Assembly: GCF_021732705.1 (NCBI RefSeq)
Contig: NZ_JAKFUM010000010.1
Coordinates: forward strand, 1 to 64,000
DNA from: Nevskia sp.
GTDB lineage: Bacteria; Pseudomonadota; Gammaproteobacteria; Nevskiales; Nevskiaceae
Length of the DNA stretch: 64,000 bases
Reading direction: 5' to 3'
Under the pieces are notes generated by a model. The model was not told the origin of the DNA. It saw nothing but the letters and a program-made list of their open reading frames with translations, and did not search any database. The position numbers were made by a program, and so were the translations under genes. Below, piece after piece: positions 18,743 to 27,227 of the stretch. The first letter of the stretch is position 1; each line of letters opens with the position of its first letter.

Positions 18743-19345
18743 ATGACCACCCTGCTCCAGATCAACACCAGCCTGTTTGCCGCCCATGGCCAGTCCAGCC
18801 AGCTGGCTGACCGTTTCGTGGCCGAGTACCTGGCCGCCCATCCGGGCACGCGCCGGGTGCTGCGCGATGTCGCCAGCGAACCGCTGCCGCACCTCGATGG
18901 CCGTCGCTTCACCGCGTTCACCACGCCGGCCGACAGCCGCAGCGACGAGCAGCGCGCCGTGATCGCCGAATCCGATGCCCTGATCGCCGAACTGAAGGCA
19001 GCCGACGTGATCGTGCTCGGCCTGCCGATGTACAACTTCGGCGTGCCGAGCCAGCTGAAGAGCTATTTCGACCACATCGCCCGCGCCGGCGAGACCTTCC
19101 GCTACACGGCGAACGGCCCCGTCGGCCTCGTCACCGGGAAGAAGGTCTATGTCTTCGCCACCCGCGGCGGCCAGTACGCCGGCACGGCGCTGGACACGGA
19201 AACGAAGTACGTGCGCGACTTCCTCGCGTTCATCGGCATCACCGATGTCGAGTTCGTCTACGCCGAAGGCCTCGCCTATGGTCCGGAGCAGAAGGACGCC
19301 GCCGTCGCCAAGGCCATCGCGACGATCACCCAGCTCGCGGCCTGA
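18743..19345 (+). CDS. azoR: FMN-dependent NADH-azoreductase / quinone reductase
   Basis: The 200-residue flavodoxin-fold protein begins LLQINTSLFAAHGQSSQL, the FMN phosphate-binding loop of AzoR. MYNFGVPSQLKSYFDH in the middle is the family signature for flavin and substrate contact. Length equals E. coli AzoR (about 201). It should reduce quinones and azo compounds by two-electron transfer from NADH as a homodimer. It is followed by a DoxX and a pirin gene on the same strand with 56- and 123-bp gaps, a grouping typical of electrophile and quinone stress operons. Confidence 0.94.
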   Translation: MTTLLQINTSLFAAHGQSSQLADRFVAEYLAAHPGTRRVLRDVASEPLPHLDGRRFTAFTTPADSRSDEQRAVIAESDALIAELKAADVIVLGLPMYNFGVPSQLKSYFDHIARAGETFRYTANGPVGLVTGKKVYVFATRGGQYAGTALDTETKYVRDFLAFIGITDVEFVYAEGLAYGPEQKDAAVAKAIATITQLAA

Positions 19346-19401
19346 ACCCGCAGCCGCCCTCTCATCCCCTGCTGCCCATCCCTTCATTCAGGAGAATCGA
19401 C

Positions 19402-19788
19402 ATGAACCCGAACAACCCCGCACTCGAACTGGCCGGCCGCATCCTGCTGGCCTCGCTATTCTTGCTGGCCGGTCTGACCAAGCTCGGCGGCTATGCCGGC
19501 ACGGAGGCCTACATGGCCTCGGTCGGCGTGCCCGGCGCGCTGCTGCCGCTGGTGATCGCGCTGGAAATCGGCGGCGCGGCTTCGATCATCGTCGGCTTCA
19601 AGACGCGCCTCGTCGCCGTGCTGCTGGCCGGCTTCTCGGTGGCGGCGGCGGCGCTGTTCCACAACAATTTCGCCGACCAGATCCAGACCATCCTGTTCCT
19701 GAAGAACGTCTCGATCGCCGGCGGCTTCCTGATCCTCGCCGCCAACGGCCCGGGCGCCTGGAGCCTGGATGGCCGTCGCCAAGCCTGA
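19402..19788 (+). CDS. DoxX-family inner-membrane protein
   Basis: The 128-residue protein has four hydrophobic segments. The DoxX-like N-terminal pattern is AGRILLASLFLLAGLTKLGGY, given here as GRILLASLF and LLAGLTKLGG. FHNNFADQIQTILFLKNVSIAGG follows, with FLKNVSIAGG as the conserved last helix start. Members of this group lie next to azoreductase and pirin genes and are thought to act in redox or quinone stress at the membrane, but the biochemical role is unsettled. A GGAG box precedes the ATG. Confidence 0.88.
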   Translation: MNPNNPALELAGRILLASLFLLAGLTKLGGYAGTEAYMASVGVPGALLPLVIALEIGGAASIIVGFKTRLVAVLLAGFSVAAAALFHNNFADQIQTILFLKNVSIAGGFLILAANGPGAWSLDGRRQA

Positions 19789-19911
19789 ACCCGAGCCCGT
19801 TCCACAGAACTTCGCCTCACCCAGGGCTACCGCCCGTTCGATTGCCGCTCGAAAGTGCCATTCGCGACACTTCTGGAAGCACGCGGCATCGAACCCTCAC
19901 GGAGTAACGCC

Positions 19912-20790
19912 ATGACGACCCGCACCCTGCAGCACGTGATCCCGTCGATGCCGACCAGCGATGGCGCCGGCGTCAAGCTGCGCCGCTCGATCGGCGCGCA
20001 GCGCGGGCTGTATCTCGATCCGTTCCTGATGCTCGACGAGTTCGGCACCGACAACCCGGGCGACTACATCGCCGGCTTTCCGGCCCATCCGCATCGCGGC
20101 TTCGAGACCGTGACCTACATGCTCGATGGCCGCATGCAGCACCGCGATCACCTCGGCAATGTCGGCGACCTCGGTCCCGGCGGCGTGCAGTGGATGACCG
20201 CCGGCCGCGGCGTGATCCATTCGGAGATGCCGCTGCAGGAAAGCGGCCGGATGCGCGGCTTCCAGCTGTGGATCAACCTGCCGGCGCGCGAAAAGATGAA
20301 GCCGGCCTGGTACCGCGACATCCCGGCATCCGAGATTCCGGCGCACGGGCTGCCGGGCGGCGGCACGGTCAAGGTGATCGCGGGCACGACGCAGGTCGGC
20401 GACGCGACCGTCAGCGGCCCGATCAATCCGCCGACGGCGACGCTGTCGACCGATCCGCTGTATCTCGACCTCGTGCTGCCGGCCGGTGCGCATTTCGAGC
20501 AGGCCATCGGCAGCATGCACACGGCATTCATCTACGCCTACGAGGGCCAGGTGGTGATCGGTGACGGCGCGGCAGCGAAGGCGCTGCCGACGCAGGCGGC
20601 CGGCGTGCTGACGCCGGGCGACACGGTGCGCGTGACCGCCGGGCCGAACGGCGCCCGCGCGGTGCTGATCGCCGGCTTGCCGATCCGCGAGCCGATCGTG
20701 CAGTACGGCCCGTTCGTGATGAACACGCGGGAAGAGATCGAGCAGGCGATCCGCGACTACAACGACGGCACGCTGGCGAAGGTGGCCTGA
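19912..20790 (+). CDS. Pirin-family protein
   Basis: The 292-residue bicupin begins with LRRSIGAQRGLYLDPFLMLDEFG, the pirin N-terminal motif (key part DPFLMLDEFG). AHPHRGFETVTYMLDG carries the metal-binding histidines, with EMP-type residues in IHSEMP. A C-terminal cupin ends in PIREPIVQYGPFVMNT. Bacterial pirins such as YhhW are quercetin-degrading dioxygenases in vitro, and many follow quinone-stress genes. I use the ATG at 19912, which has GGAG 9 nt upstream. It is likely co-transcribed with azoR and doxX. Confidence 0.92.
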   Translation: MTTRTLQHVIPSMPTSDGAGVKLRRSIGAQRGLYLDPFLMLDEFGTDNPGDYIAGFPAHPHRGFETVTYMLDGRMQHRDHLGNVGDLGPGGVQWMTAGRGVIHSEMPLQESGRMRGFQLWINLPAREKMKPAWYRDIPASEIPAHGLPGGGTVKVIAGTTQVGDATVSGPINPPTATLSTDPLYLDLVLPAGAHFEQAIGSMHTAFIYAYEGQVVIGDGAAAKALPTQAAGVLTPGDTVRVTAGPNGARAVLIAGLPIREPIVQYGPFVMNTREEIEQAIRDYNDGTLAKVA

Positions 20791-20812
20791 GCGGCCGGCA
20801 CCGGTCGGCGGC

Positions 20813-21613
20813 TCAGGATGCGGGTCGCCAGCGCGCCAGCAGGTCGATCAGCCGCTGCAGCACCGGCCGCAGCCGCAGGCCGTCGGCCGGTTGCCAGGCG
20901 GCCGGCGCGGCCTCGTTCATGTAGCAGGCCTGCACGATTTCGAGCTGCATCGCGTGCAGGCCTTCGTCCGGAATGCCGTAGCGGCGCGTGATGTAGCCGC
21001 CCTTGAAGCGGCGGTCGATCGCGAGGCTGAATTCCGGGCTCTGGTCCAAGGTCTCGACCACGGCTTCGCGCAGGTCGGCGCCGCAGCTGCGGCCTTCGAA
21101 GGTACCGAGGTTCAGGTCCGGCAGGCGGCCGCTGAACAGGCGCGGCACTTCCGCGCGCACCGAGTGAGCGTCGAGCAGCACGACGTGGCCGTGACGGCCA
21201 TGGACCTCGGCGATGCGCTCGGCGAGGAAGTCGTGGTACGGCTCCCAGTAGCGACGGCGACGGTCGTCGACCTCGTCCGCCGTCGGCGCCTCGCCGGGGC
21301 TGTAGATCGCTTCGTTGGCGAAGGTGCGGGTCGGCACCAGCTCGGTGCCGTCGAGGCCGGGATACAGCGGCGTGCCGTCCGGATCGCGGTTCAGATCGAC
21401 CACGTAGCGCGAATGCGTGGCGGCGATCAAGGTCGCGCCGTTGAACACCGCGAAGTGATACAGGAACGACAGGTGCCAGTCGGTGTCCGGCGTGGCGCGG
21501 CCGGCGTCGGTCATGCGGGCCGCGAATTCGGCCGGCAGCAGCGTTCCGGAATGCGGCACGTTGATGATCAGCGGCGAATCGCCGCGGATCAGCAATTGCA
21601 GCGGTTCCGTCAT
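20813..21613 (-). CDS. hutG: N-formylglutamate deformylase
   Basis: The 266-residue protein contains INVPHSGTLLP near the N-terminus, DTDWHLSFLYHF, NRDPDGTPLYPG and the metal-binding VLLDAHSVRAEVPRLF region typical of N-formylglutamate amidohydrolase. It hydrolyses N-formyl-L-glutamate to glutamate and formate, the last step of the five-step histidine degradation route. hutF lies directly upstream on the same strand with a 34-bp gap, matching the HutF-HutG branch. Other hut genes are not in the window. Confidence 0.93.
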   Translation of the reverse strand: MTEPLQLLIRGDSPLIINVPHSGTLLPAEFAARMTDAGRATPDTDWHLSFLYHFAVFNGATLIAATHSRYVVDLNRDPDGTPLYPGLDGTELVPTRTFANEAIYSPGEAPTADEVDDRRRRYWEPYHDFLAERIAEVHGRHGHVVLLDAHSVRAEVPRLFSGRLPDLNLGTFEGRSCGADLREAVVETLDQSPEFSLAIDRRFKGGYITRRYGIPDEGLHAMQLEIVQACYMNEAAPAAWQPADGLRLRPVLQRLIDLLARWRPAS

Positions 21614-21647
21614 TCCAGCGCCGCCATGCCGGACGCCGCGCGTGCCA

Positions 21648-23021
21648 TCAGGCCAGCAGCCGTTTCATGACGCTGCGGTAGCGCGCGAAGCTCGCCGCGC
21701 CGTCGGCATGCAGGCCGTCGCGCACCACCCAGCGGCCGGCGACCATGACATCGCGCACCGGCTGCCGCGCCGGGCCGAAGATCGCGGCGTCGAGCAGGCC
21801 GTCCTGACGCTGTTCGGCCAGCGCGGCATCGTCCGCGTTCAGCACCAGCCAGTCGGCGCGGTTGCCGACCGCGAGGCTGCCGACCGGCTGCCCGATCGCC
21901 TGGGCGCCACCCGCCGCGGTGATCCGGTACAGATGGCCACCCAGCGAATCGCCGATGCCCTTGGCCAGCACGTTGCGGCGCTCGAAGCGCACGCGCTGGC
22001 CGTATTCGAACAGGCGCAGTTCGAGGAACGGATCGACGCCGACGTGGCTGTCGCTGCCGATGCCGATGCGGCCGCCGTTGCGCAGGAACGGCACGGCGTT
22101 GAAGAAGCCATCGCCGAGGTCACCCTCGGTGGTCGGGCAAAGCCCCGCCACGGCACCGGTGCGCGCGAGGCGCTCGGCCTCGCCGACTTCCATCTGGGTG
22201 GCGTGGATCACGCACCAGCGGGCATCGAGCTTCACGTGGTCGAGCAGCCACGTCACCGGCCGCTGCCCGGACCACGCGAGGCAGTCGTTCACTTCCTTGA
22301 GCTGTGCGGCGAGGTTCAGGTGGATCGGCAGGCCGGGTTCGAGGCTGTCGGCCAGGATCACGGCCGCGTTCAGCTGGCTGGGCGTCACCGCGCGCAGGCT
22401 GTGCGGGGCGATGCCGATGCGTCGCGCCGGTCGGCCTGCGACCGACTTGCGCAGCGATTCGACGATCTGCGCATAGCCGACGGCGTCGTTGATGAAGCGC
22501 TTCTGGCCGTTGCTCGGTGGCGTGCCGCCGAAGTTGTCGTGCGCGTACAGCACCGGCATCAGGGTCTGGGCGATGCCGGCGGCATCGGCCGCGGCCAGCA
22601 GGCGCTCGCCGACTTCGGCGCGGTTCGCGTACGGCGCCCCCCCGGCGTCGTGGTGAAGGTAGTGGAATTCGGCCACGCTGGTGTAGCCGGCGCGCAGCAT
22701 CTCGATGTAGACCTGCGTGGCGATGACTTCGACATCGTCCGGCCGCAGGTTTTCGAGGAAGCGGTACATCAGCTTGCGCCACGACCAGAAGCTGTCGCCC
22801 TGCGGTCCGCCTTTCTCGGTCAGGCCGGCCATGCCGCGCTGGAAGGCATGCGAATGCAGGCTCGGCATGCCCGGCACGACCGGCCCGTTCAGCACTTCGG
22901 CATCGCCGGCGGCGGCGCGCGGCGTGATCGCCGTGATCAGGCCGGCGTCATCGACATCGAACAGGACCTGTTCGGACCAGCCGGTGGCGAGCAGGGCGTT
23001 GGCAGCGAAGTAACGGGGCAT
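21648..23021 (-). CDS. hutF: Formimidoylglutamate deiminase
   Basis: The 457-residue amidohydrolase-superfamily enzyme has the zinc ligands MPSLHSHAFQ near the N-terminus, IAPHSLRAV, HATQM and IGSDSHVGVDP. These match HutF, which deaminates N-formimino-L-glutamate to N-formyl-L-glutamate. Its product is the substrate of the adjacent HutG. The ATG at 23021 begins MPRYFAANALLATGW, the expected N-terminus; longer upstream extension is not credible. The 119-bp gap to the next gene upstream probably holds the promoter. Confidence 0.94.
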   Translation of the reverse strand: MPRYFAANALLATGWSEQVLFDVDDAGLITAITPRAAAGDAEVLNGPVVPGMPSLHSHAFQRGMAGLTEKGGPQGDSFWSWRKLMYRFLENLRPDDVEVIATQVYIEMLRAGYTSVAEFHYLHHDAGGAPYANRAEVGERLLAAADAAGIAQTLMPVLYAHDNFGGTPPSNGQKRFINDAVGYAQIVESLRKSVAGRPARRIGIAPHSLRAVTPSQLNAAVILADSLEPGLPIHLNLAAQLKEVNDCLAWSGQRPVTWLLDHVKLDARWCVIHATQMEVGEAERLARTGAVAGLCPTTEGDLGDGFFNAVPFLRNGGRIGIGSDSHVGVDPFLELRLFEYGQRVRFERRNVLAKGIGDSLGGHLYRITAAGGAQAIGQPVGSLAVGNRADWLVLNADDAALAEQRQDGLLDAAIFGPARQPVRDVMVAGRWVVRDGLHADGAASFARYRSVMKRLLA

Positions 23022-23140
23022 GGACGGTTCCGGATGGCGACTCGGGCGGCAAGATGCGCGCAAGAGTACGAAATCCCGCAGATTTTCGCCGTCCACCGGG
23101 TCACGGATGAACAGCAATTTATGCTCAGCCTCACAGGGTC

Positions 23141-23572
23141 CTAGAGCAGGGCGTAGCGCCAGCCGATGCAGACCAGCACGCCGGTGGTCAGCGACACGCG
23201 CAAGGTGAAGTAGCCACTCAAGGGATCGAGCACGCGCTCGCGCCAGACTTCGGCCAGCACCAGCAGCACGAACACCGCGCCGAGCGCCAGCAGCGCCTGC
23301 GGAAACGGCAACGCCGTGGCCGCCCAGGCCAGCAGCATCAGCCCGGTCGACAAGGCCATGCCGGCCAGCCCGTTCGGCCCTTCTGCCGTGGGCAGCGCCA
23401 GCCCCCACAGGGTGCCGGCCATGAAGCTCGCGATCATCGCGGTGTACGACAGCCACATCGGATCCAGCCAGGCGGGCGCGCCGGCCGGCGCGGCGGTCAG
23501 CCACAGCGGGCCGGCGATGAATGGCAGCAGCCCGGCATAGCCGAGCGCGAAGACCAGTGGCGGCAGTTTCAT
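23141..23572 (-). CDS. DUF3429-family membrane protein
   Basis: The 143-residue protein has four to five hydrophobic helices. The pattern LGYAGLLPFIAGPLWL at the start and ASFMAGTLWGLAL in the second helix is typical of DUF3429, a family of small inner-membrane proteins of unknown function. It is divergent from the desaturase gene, 177 bp away, with a palindrome between them. The ATG at 23572 directly starts the first helix. Confidence 0.82.
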   Translation of the reverse strand: MKLPPLVFALGYAGLLPFIAGPLWLTAAPAGAPAWLDPMWLSYTAMIASFMAGTLWGLALPTAEGPNGLAGMALSTGLMLLAWAATALPFPQALLALGAVFVLLVLAEVWRERVLDPLSGYFTLRVSLTTGVLVCIGWRYALL

Positions 23573-23667
23573 GGCAGGCGGTGTCCCGAGTTCGAAGGAG
23601 GTGCGAAAGCATGGCAGAGCGCATTCGACCCTTGGTCGCGTCGAGGCTGTGCCTTCACCGAAGTTTG

Positions 23668-23683
23668 TTGTACGATCGTTCAA
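23668..23683. promoter_or_regulatory. TetR-type operator-like palindrome upstream of the desaturase
   Basis: TTGtACGATCGTtCAA is a 16-bp palindrome with one mismatched pair and a perfect ACGATCGT core. It lies 66 bp before the desaturase start in the divergent region shared with the DUF3429 gene. Its form resembles operators of TetR-family regulators that control fatty acid desaturation genes. No such regulator is encoded nearby, so the partner is unknown. Confidence 0.45.
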
Positions 23684-23749
23684 TAAACACCGTAAATGTT
23701 TGCGCCGATCGTTGTGATCGCGGCGACGAGCGTCAACCGAGGAGCATCC

Positions 23750-24637
23750 ATGTCGCATTCCGTGTCGTCCGCCGCCCTGTCCGTGCCCGCCGCGCCGCGT
23801 CCGAAGGTGCCGAAGGATCCGCTGTACCAGCCACCGTCCGTGGCCTGGCCGACCCTGCTGCTGTTCGTCGTGGCGCTCGCGCTGTGGCTGACCGGCCTGC
23901 ACGGTGCGCTGACCGGCTGGCTGCCGCCGGCCGCCGCCATCGCGCTGCAGACCGTCGCCGCGTTCATGCACTTCACCGTGCTGCACGACGGCGTGCACCG
24001 CTCGTTCATGCGCGGCCACCCGCTGCTGAACGACCTGATCGCGACGATTTCCGGCGCCTCGCTCGGGCCGGTCGTCACCGGCGCCGCCTTCCGCCACGTG
24101 CATTTCTCGCATCACCGCAACACCAATGACCCGGTGAAGGATCCGGACTGGTGGAGCGGTACAGGCCCGGCGTGGCGCATGCCGCTGCAATGGGCGACGG
24201 TCGATCTGATGTACGCGGTGGTGCTCCTGCGCGAATGGGCCCAGATCAGCACCAAGGAGCGGGTTCAGATCATCGTCATCACCGGCGGCCTGTTCGTCGG
24301 CTATGGCCTGAGTTGGGTGTTCGGCTTCGGCTGGGAAGCGACGCTGTACTGGCTGCTGCCATCGCGCATCGCGATCACCTGGCTGGCGTTCGCGTTCAAC
24401 TACCTGCCGCACCATCCGCACAACGTGCCGCAGTCGCACAACCCGTACGCCGCGACCAATGTCCGCCGCGGCGGCGAGCCGGTGATGAAGTGGCTGTTCC
24501 TGTACCAGAACTACCACGTCATCCATCACCTGTTCCCGAGCGTGCCGTTCTACCGTTACCTGAAGATCTGGAACGCGCGGCGCGAGGAGTTCACGCGGCT
24601 CGGCACGCCGGTGGTGCCGATGCTGAAGCTCGGCTGA
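23750..24637 (+). CDS. Membrane fatty-acid-desaturase-family di-iron enzyme
   Basis: The 295-residue protein shows the three histidine boxes of the membrane desaturase/hydroxylase superfamily: HDGVH (HxxxH), HFSHH (HxxHH) and HVIHH (HxxHH), separated by hydrophobic helices. It should use a di-iron centre and oxygen to desaturate or hydroxylate a lipid-type substrate in the inner membrane. Size and HHLFPSVPFY context resemble beta-carotene hydroxylase (CrtR) and short desaturases; I cannot separate these. The ATG at 23750 follows GAGGAG. The gene stands alone with a palindromic element upstream. Confidence 0.88.
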   Translation: MSHSVSSAALSVPAAPRPKVPKDPLYQPPSVAWPTLLLFVVALALWLTGLHGALTGWLPPAAAIALQTVAAFMHFTVLHDGVHRSFMRGHPLLNDLIATISGASLGPVVTGAAFRHVHFSHHRNTNDPVKDPDWWSGTGPAWRMPLQWATVDLMYAVVLLREWAQISTKERVQIIVITGGLFVGYGLSWVFGFGWEATLYWLLPSRIAITWLAFAFNYLPHHPHNVPQSHNPYAATNVRRGGEPVMKWLFLYQNYHVIHHLFPSVPFYRYLKIWNARREEFTRLGTPVVPMLKLG

Positions 24638-24652
24638 GGCTGGCGGCGCCGC

Positions 24653-25330
24653 TCAGTCGTCGAACATCGAATCGGCAACATACGGATTGCTCTGCCGCTC
24701 GCGGCCGAAGGTCGACATCGGGCCGTGGCCCGGCACGAACTGGGTGTCGGGCCCGAGCGGAAACAGCCGCGTGCGGATCGCGTGGATCAGGTCGGCGTGA
24801 TTGCCGCGCGGGAAATCGGTGCGGCCGATCGAGTTCTGGAAGATCACATCGCCGACCATCGCGAGCTTCGATGCCGGATGGTGGAACACGACATGGCCCG
24901 GCGTATGGCCCGGGCAGTGCAGCACGTCCAGAGTCAGCGAGCCGACGGTGACCGTGTCGCCATGCGCCAGCCAGCGATCCGGCACGAAGCTGCGCGTCGG
25001 CGGGAAACCGTACTGCTTCGCGGCATTCGGCATGCCGTCGATCCAGAACGCGTCATCGCGATGCGGACCTTCGATCGGTATCGTCAGGCGCTCGGCGATC
25101 TCGGCCACGGCCCCGGCGTGATCGAGATGGCCGTGCGTCACCAGCAGCTTTTCCAGGGTCACGCCGCGTGCGGCCACGTGCGCCAGCAGTTTGTCCGCCT
25201 CGCCGCCGGCATCGACCAGCGCACCCCGCATCGTCGCCGGGTCCCAGATCAGCGAGCAGTTCTGCTGGAACGCGGTGACCGGGATGATCTCGCCGCGCAG
25301 CACGGCCGGTGTCGTGCGCGGGTCGGTCAT
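24653..25330 (-). CDS. MBL-fold metallo-hydrolase, glyoxalase II-like (YcbL-type)
   Basis: The 225-residue protein has the metallo-beta-lactamase fold with THGHLDHAG (metal site 1 and 2), CPGHTPGH, GDVIF and a final VPGHGP. Length and motifs match the short type-II glyoxalase group that includes YcbL, which hydrolyses thioesters such as S-lactoylglutathione. Its GTG-free ATG start overlaps the stop of the MscS-like gene by ATGA, so the two are coupled. The stop lies 15 bp from that of the desaturase (convergent). Confidence 0.9.
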   Translation of the reverse strand: MTDPRTTPAVLRGEIIPVTAFQQNCSLIWDPATMRGALVDAGGEADKLLAHVAARGVTLEKLLVTHGHLDHAGAVAEIAERLTIPIEGPHRDDAFWIDGMPNAAKQYGFPPTRSFVPDRWLAHGDTVTVGSLTLDVLHCPGHTPGHVVFHHPASKLAMVGDVIFQNSIGRTDFPRGNHADLIHAIRTRLFPLGPDTQFVPGHGPMSTFGRERQSNPYVADSMFDD

Positions 25331-26463
25331 CGCTTCATCTCCGGGGCATCGCTGCCGCCGCCGACCTGGGCCACCGAACCGGCCGCCGCGGCCGCGGCCG
25401 CGACCTCGCGGCGCGACGGGCCGGGGAACGAGAAGCGGATGCCGGCTTCGTCGAAGCCCCGGACGATGCCGAGCAGCACCGCCTGCCGCGTGTCCATGTA
25501 CAGCGTGTAGTTCGGGTCGAGCATCCAGTAGACGATCTCGAACTGGTAGGCGCCGCCGGTCAGCGCCTTCAGGTGCGCGCGGTCCATCCGCACCAGCGGC
25601 TGCGCGGTGACGATGTCGGCCAGCAGCTTCGGCACGGTCTCGACGACATCCGGCGCGGTCGCGAACTCGACATCCAGCGTCAGCACCACGCGCCGCTCGA
25701 CCATGCGCTTGTAGTTGCGCAGCCGGGCCTTCAGCAGATCGCTGTTGGAGAAGATCAGCTGCTCGCCGCTGTCGGCGCGCACGCGCGTGGTCTTGAGTCC
25801 GACATGCTCGACGGTGCCGGAATAGCTGTCGACGACGATCGAATCGCCGATCACGAACGGCTTGTCGATGACGATCGACAGGCTCGCGAACAGGTCGCCC
25901 AGGATGTTCTGCACGGCCAGCGCCACCGCGATGCCGCCGATGCCGAGCGACGCCACCAGCGCGGTGACGTTGATCCCGAGATTGTCGAGGATGAACAGCA
26001 GCATCATCATCCACAGCAGCAGCTTGCCGATGAAGCTCAGCGCCGACAGGCTCGTGGCCTCGGCCAGATTGCCCTGCTCCGCGCGCATCCGCGACGTGGC
26101 AACCCAGAAGTCCAGCATCGCCGAAATCCACAGGCCGACCTGCAGCAACGCGGCGACGGTGACGATCTTGTCGAGCACGCCCTCGGTCTTCTTGCCGAGT
26201 TCGAGGTACTGGCTGGCGAAGTACAGCGAGATGAACACGACCAGCCACAGCTTGGTCGACTCCACCGCGCGGATCATCGCCTTGTCGAGGCGTGTCGGGT
26301 TCTTGCGCGTGCCGCTGGCCAGCCAGCGGATCAGTATCCGCTGCACCGCGAACACGACCAGCACGATCGCGAGGCCAACCGCGACGGCGACCAGCCAGTC
26401 GCTCAACGGATTGCGGACCAGGATGCGGTCGAGGCTGGACAGATAGTTGAAGAGGTCGTTCAT
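25327..26463 (-). CDS. MscS-family mechanosensitive ion channel
   Basis: The 378-residue protein has about four N-terminal hydrophobic segments, then the pore-lining and beta-domain hallmark GIGGIAVALAVQNILGDLFAS, here split as GIGGIAVALAVQ and NILGDLFAS, then DKPFVIGDSI. The MscS core is therefore intact. Such channels open on membrane tension to release solutes during hypo-osmotic shock. An extra pair of N-terminal helices makes it slightly longer than E. coli MscS. It is translationally coupled to the MBL-fold gene downstream. Confidence 0.9.
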   Translation of the reverse strand: MNDLFNYLSSLDRILVRNPLSDWLVAVAVGLAIVLVVFAVQRILIRWLASGTRKNPTRLDKAMIRAVESTKLWLVVFISLYFASQYLELGKKTEGVLDKIVTVAALLQVGLWISAMLDFWVATSRMRAEQGNLAEATSLSALSFIGKLLLWMMMLLFILDNLGINVTALVASLGIGGIAVALAVQNILGDLFASLSIVIDKPFVIGDSIVVDSYSGTVEHVGLKTTRVRADSGEQLIFSNSDLLKARLRNYKRMVERRVVLTLDVEFATAPDVVETVPKLLADIVTAQPLVRMDRAHLKALTGGAYQFEIVYWMLDPNYTLYMDTRQAVLLGIVRGFDEAGIRFSFPGPSRREVAAAAAAAGSVAQVGGGSDAPEMKR

Positions 26464-26488
26464 CGAGTCAGGCAGGGGCTCGCAGCGG

Positions 26489-26875
26489 TCAACGGGTGGA
26501 AGGCTTCAACGGCTGTCGCGACAGCCAGTCGGCAAAGGCGGATTCATCGAGCGTGCCGTCGGCGAGCTGGACCATGTGCTCGACGGCTTCTACGCGATCT
26601 GGCGTGATGCGGCGACCGTTGACGGCGAGAAAGGTCCGCGCGACCGTCCACGCGGTTCGCTTGTTGCCATCGACGAACGGATGATTCCGCGCAATGCCGA
26701 ACGCATAGGCCGCAGCCAGCGTGTGCAGATCGTCAACGCCATAGGCATGTCGATTTCTTGGACGATCCAGTGCGGAATCGAGCATCGCCGCGTCGCGCAG
26801 TCCCGCCATGCCGCCGTGTTCCGCCAACTGCCGATCATGAATCGCCAGCACGACTTCCTTGTCGATGAATGTCAT
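26489..26875 (-). CDS. doc: Doc-like (death-on-curing) Fic-fold toxin
   Basis: The 128-residue protein carries the Fic motif HPFVDGNKRT (His65), matching the Doc version HxFxxGNKRT, and the length and N-terminal HDRQLAEHGG are typical of Doc. Doc phosphorylates elongation factor Tu and stops translation when not bound by its antitoxin. Its ATG overlaps the antitoxin stop by one base (TGATG), the classic coupled arrangement. The catalytic histidine and glycine-rich loop are intact, so the toxin may be active. Confidence 0.92.
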   Translation of the reverse strand: MTFIDKEVVLAIHDRQLAEHGGMAGLRDAAMLDSALDRPRNRHAYGVDDLHTLAAAYAFGIARNHPFVDGNKRTAWTVARTFLAVNGRRITPDRVEAVEHMVQLADGTLDESAFADWLSRQPLKPSTR

Positions 26876-27105
26876 CAGCGCTTGGCCAGCACGCGCAGGA
26901 TGTCACGGTCTTCGCGCATCACATCTTCCGCAGCCGCCATCTGCTCGGCGAAGCTCTCATCGAACGGCGTGATCCGGAACGAGCCGTCCGGCGCCTTGGT
27001 CGCGAAGATCGAATCGCCCTGCTTCAGGCCGAGTTCGGTCATCATTTCCTTCGGCAGCAGCACGCCGGACGACGAGCCGACGGCGCGCACCTTCAATTCG
27101 TACAT
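26875..27105 (-). CDS. AbrB/MazE-type antitoxin paired with Doc
   Basis: The 76-residue protein starts with the swapped-hairpin AbrB fold: KVRAVGSSSGVLLPKEMMTELGLKQGD. The key parts are SSGVLLPKEM and LGLKQGD. An acidic C-terminal tail probably neutralises the toxin. Phd is the usual partner of Doc, but AbrB-type partners also occur. AGGAG precedes the ATG. A perfect 9-bp inverted repeat lies 28 bp upstream of the start, as expected for autoregulation. Confidence 0.9.
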   Translation of the reverse strand: MYELKVRAVGSSSGVLLPKEMMTELGLKQGDSIFATKAPDGSFRITPFDESFAEQMAAAEDVMREDRDILRVLAKR

Positions 27106-27132
27106 GGCCAGTCTCCTGATGAATGTCGGGCC

Positions 27133-27157
27133 GCAGCGCGTCATGGGCACGCGCTGC
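27133..27157. promoter_or_regulatory. Candidate autoregulatory operator of the AbrB-Doc pair
   Basis: GCAGCGCGT and ACGCGCTGC are perfect 9-bp inverted arms separated by 7 nt. The element ends 28 bp before the antitoxin start codon on the minus strand. An AT-rich stretch with TATATA lies just upstream and may be the -10 region. Placement fits repression by the antitoxin. Confidence 0.5.
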
Positions 27158-27227
27158 ACGGCCGTTCGAGCCTATATATTGCCACGCTTGTTATAACTCA
27201 CTGGCCAACCGGACTTACCCGCGGACC

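Noticed and set aside
23022-23140. Riboswitch or attenuator upstream of hutF
   Set aside because: The gap is only 119 bp and shows no conserved stem or ligand-binding pattern that I can recognise.
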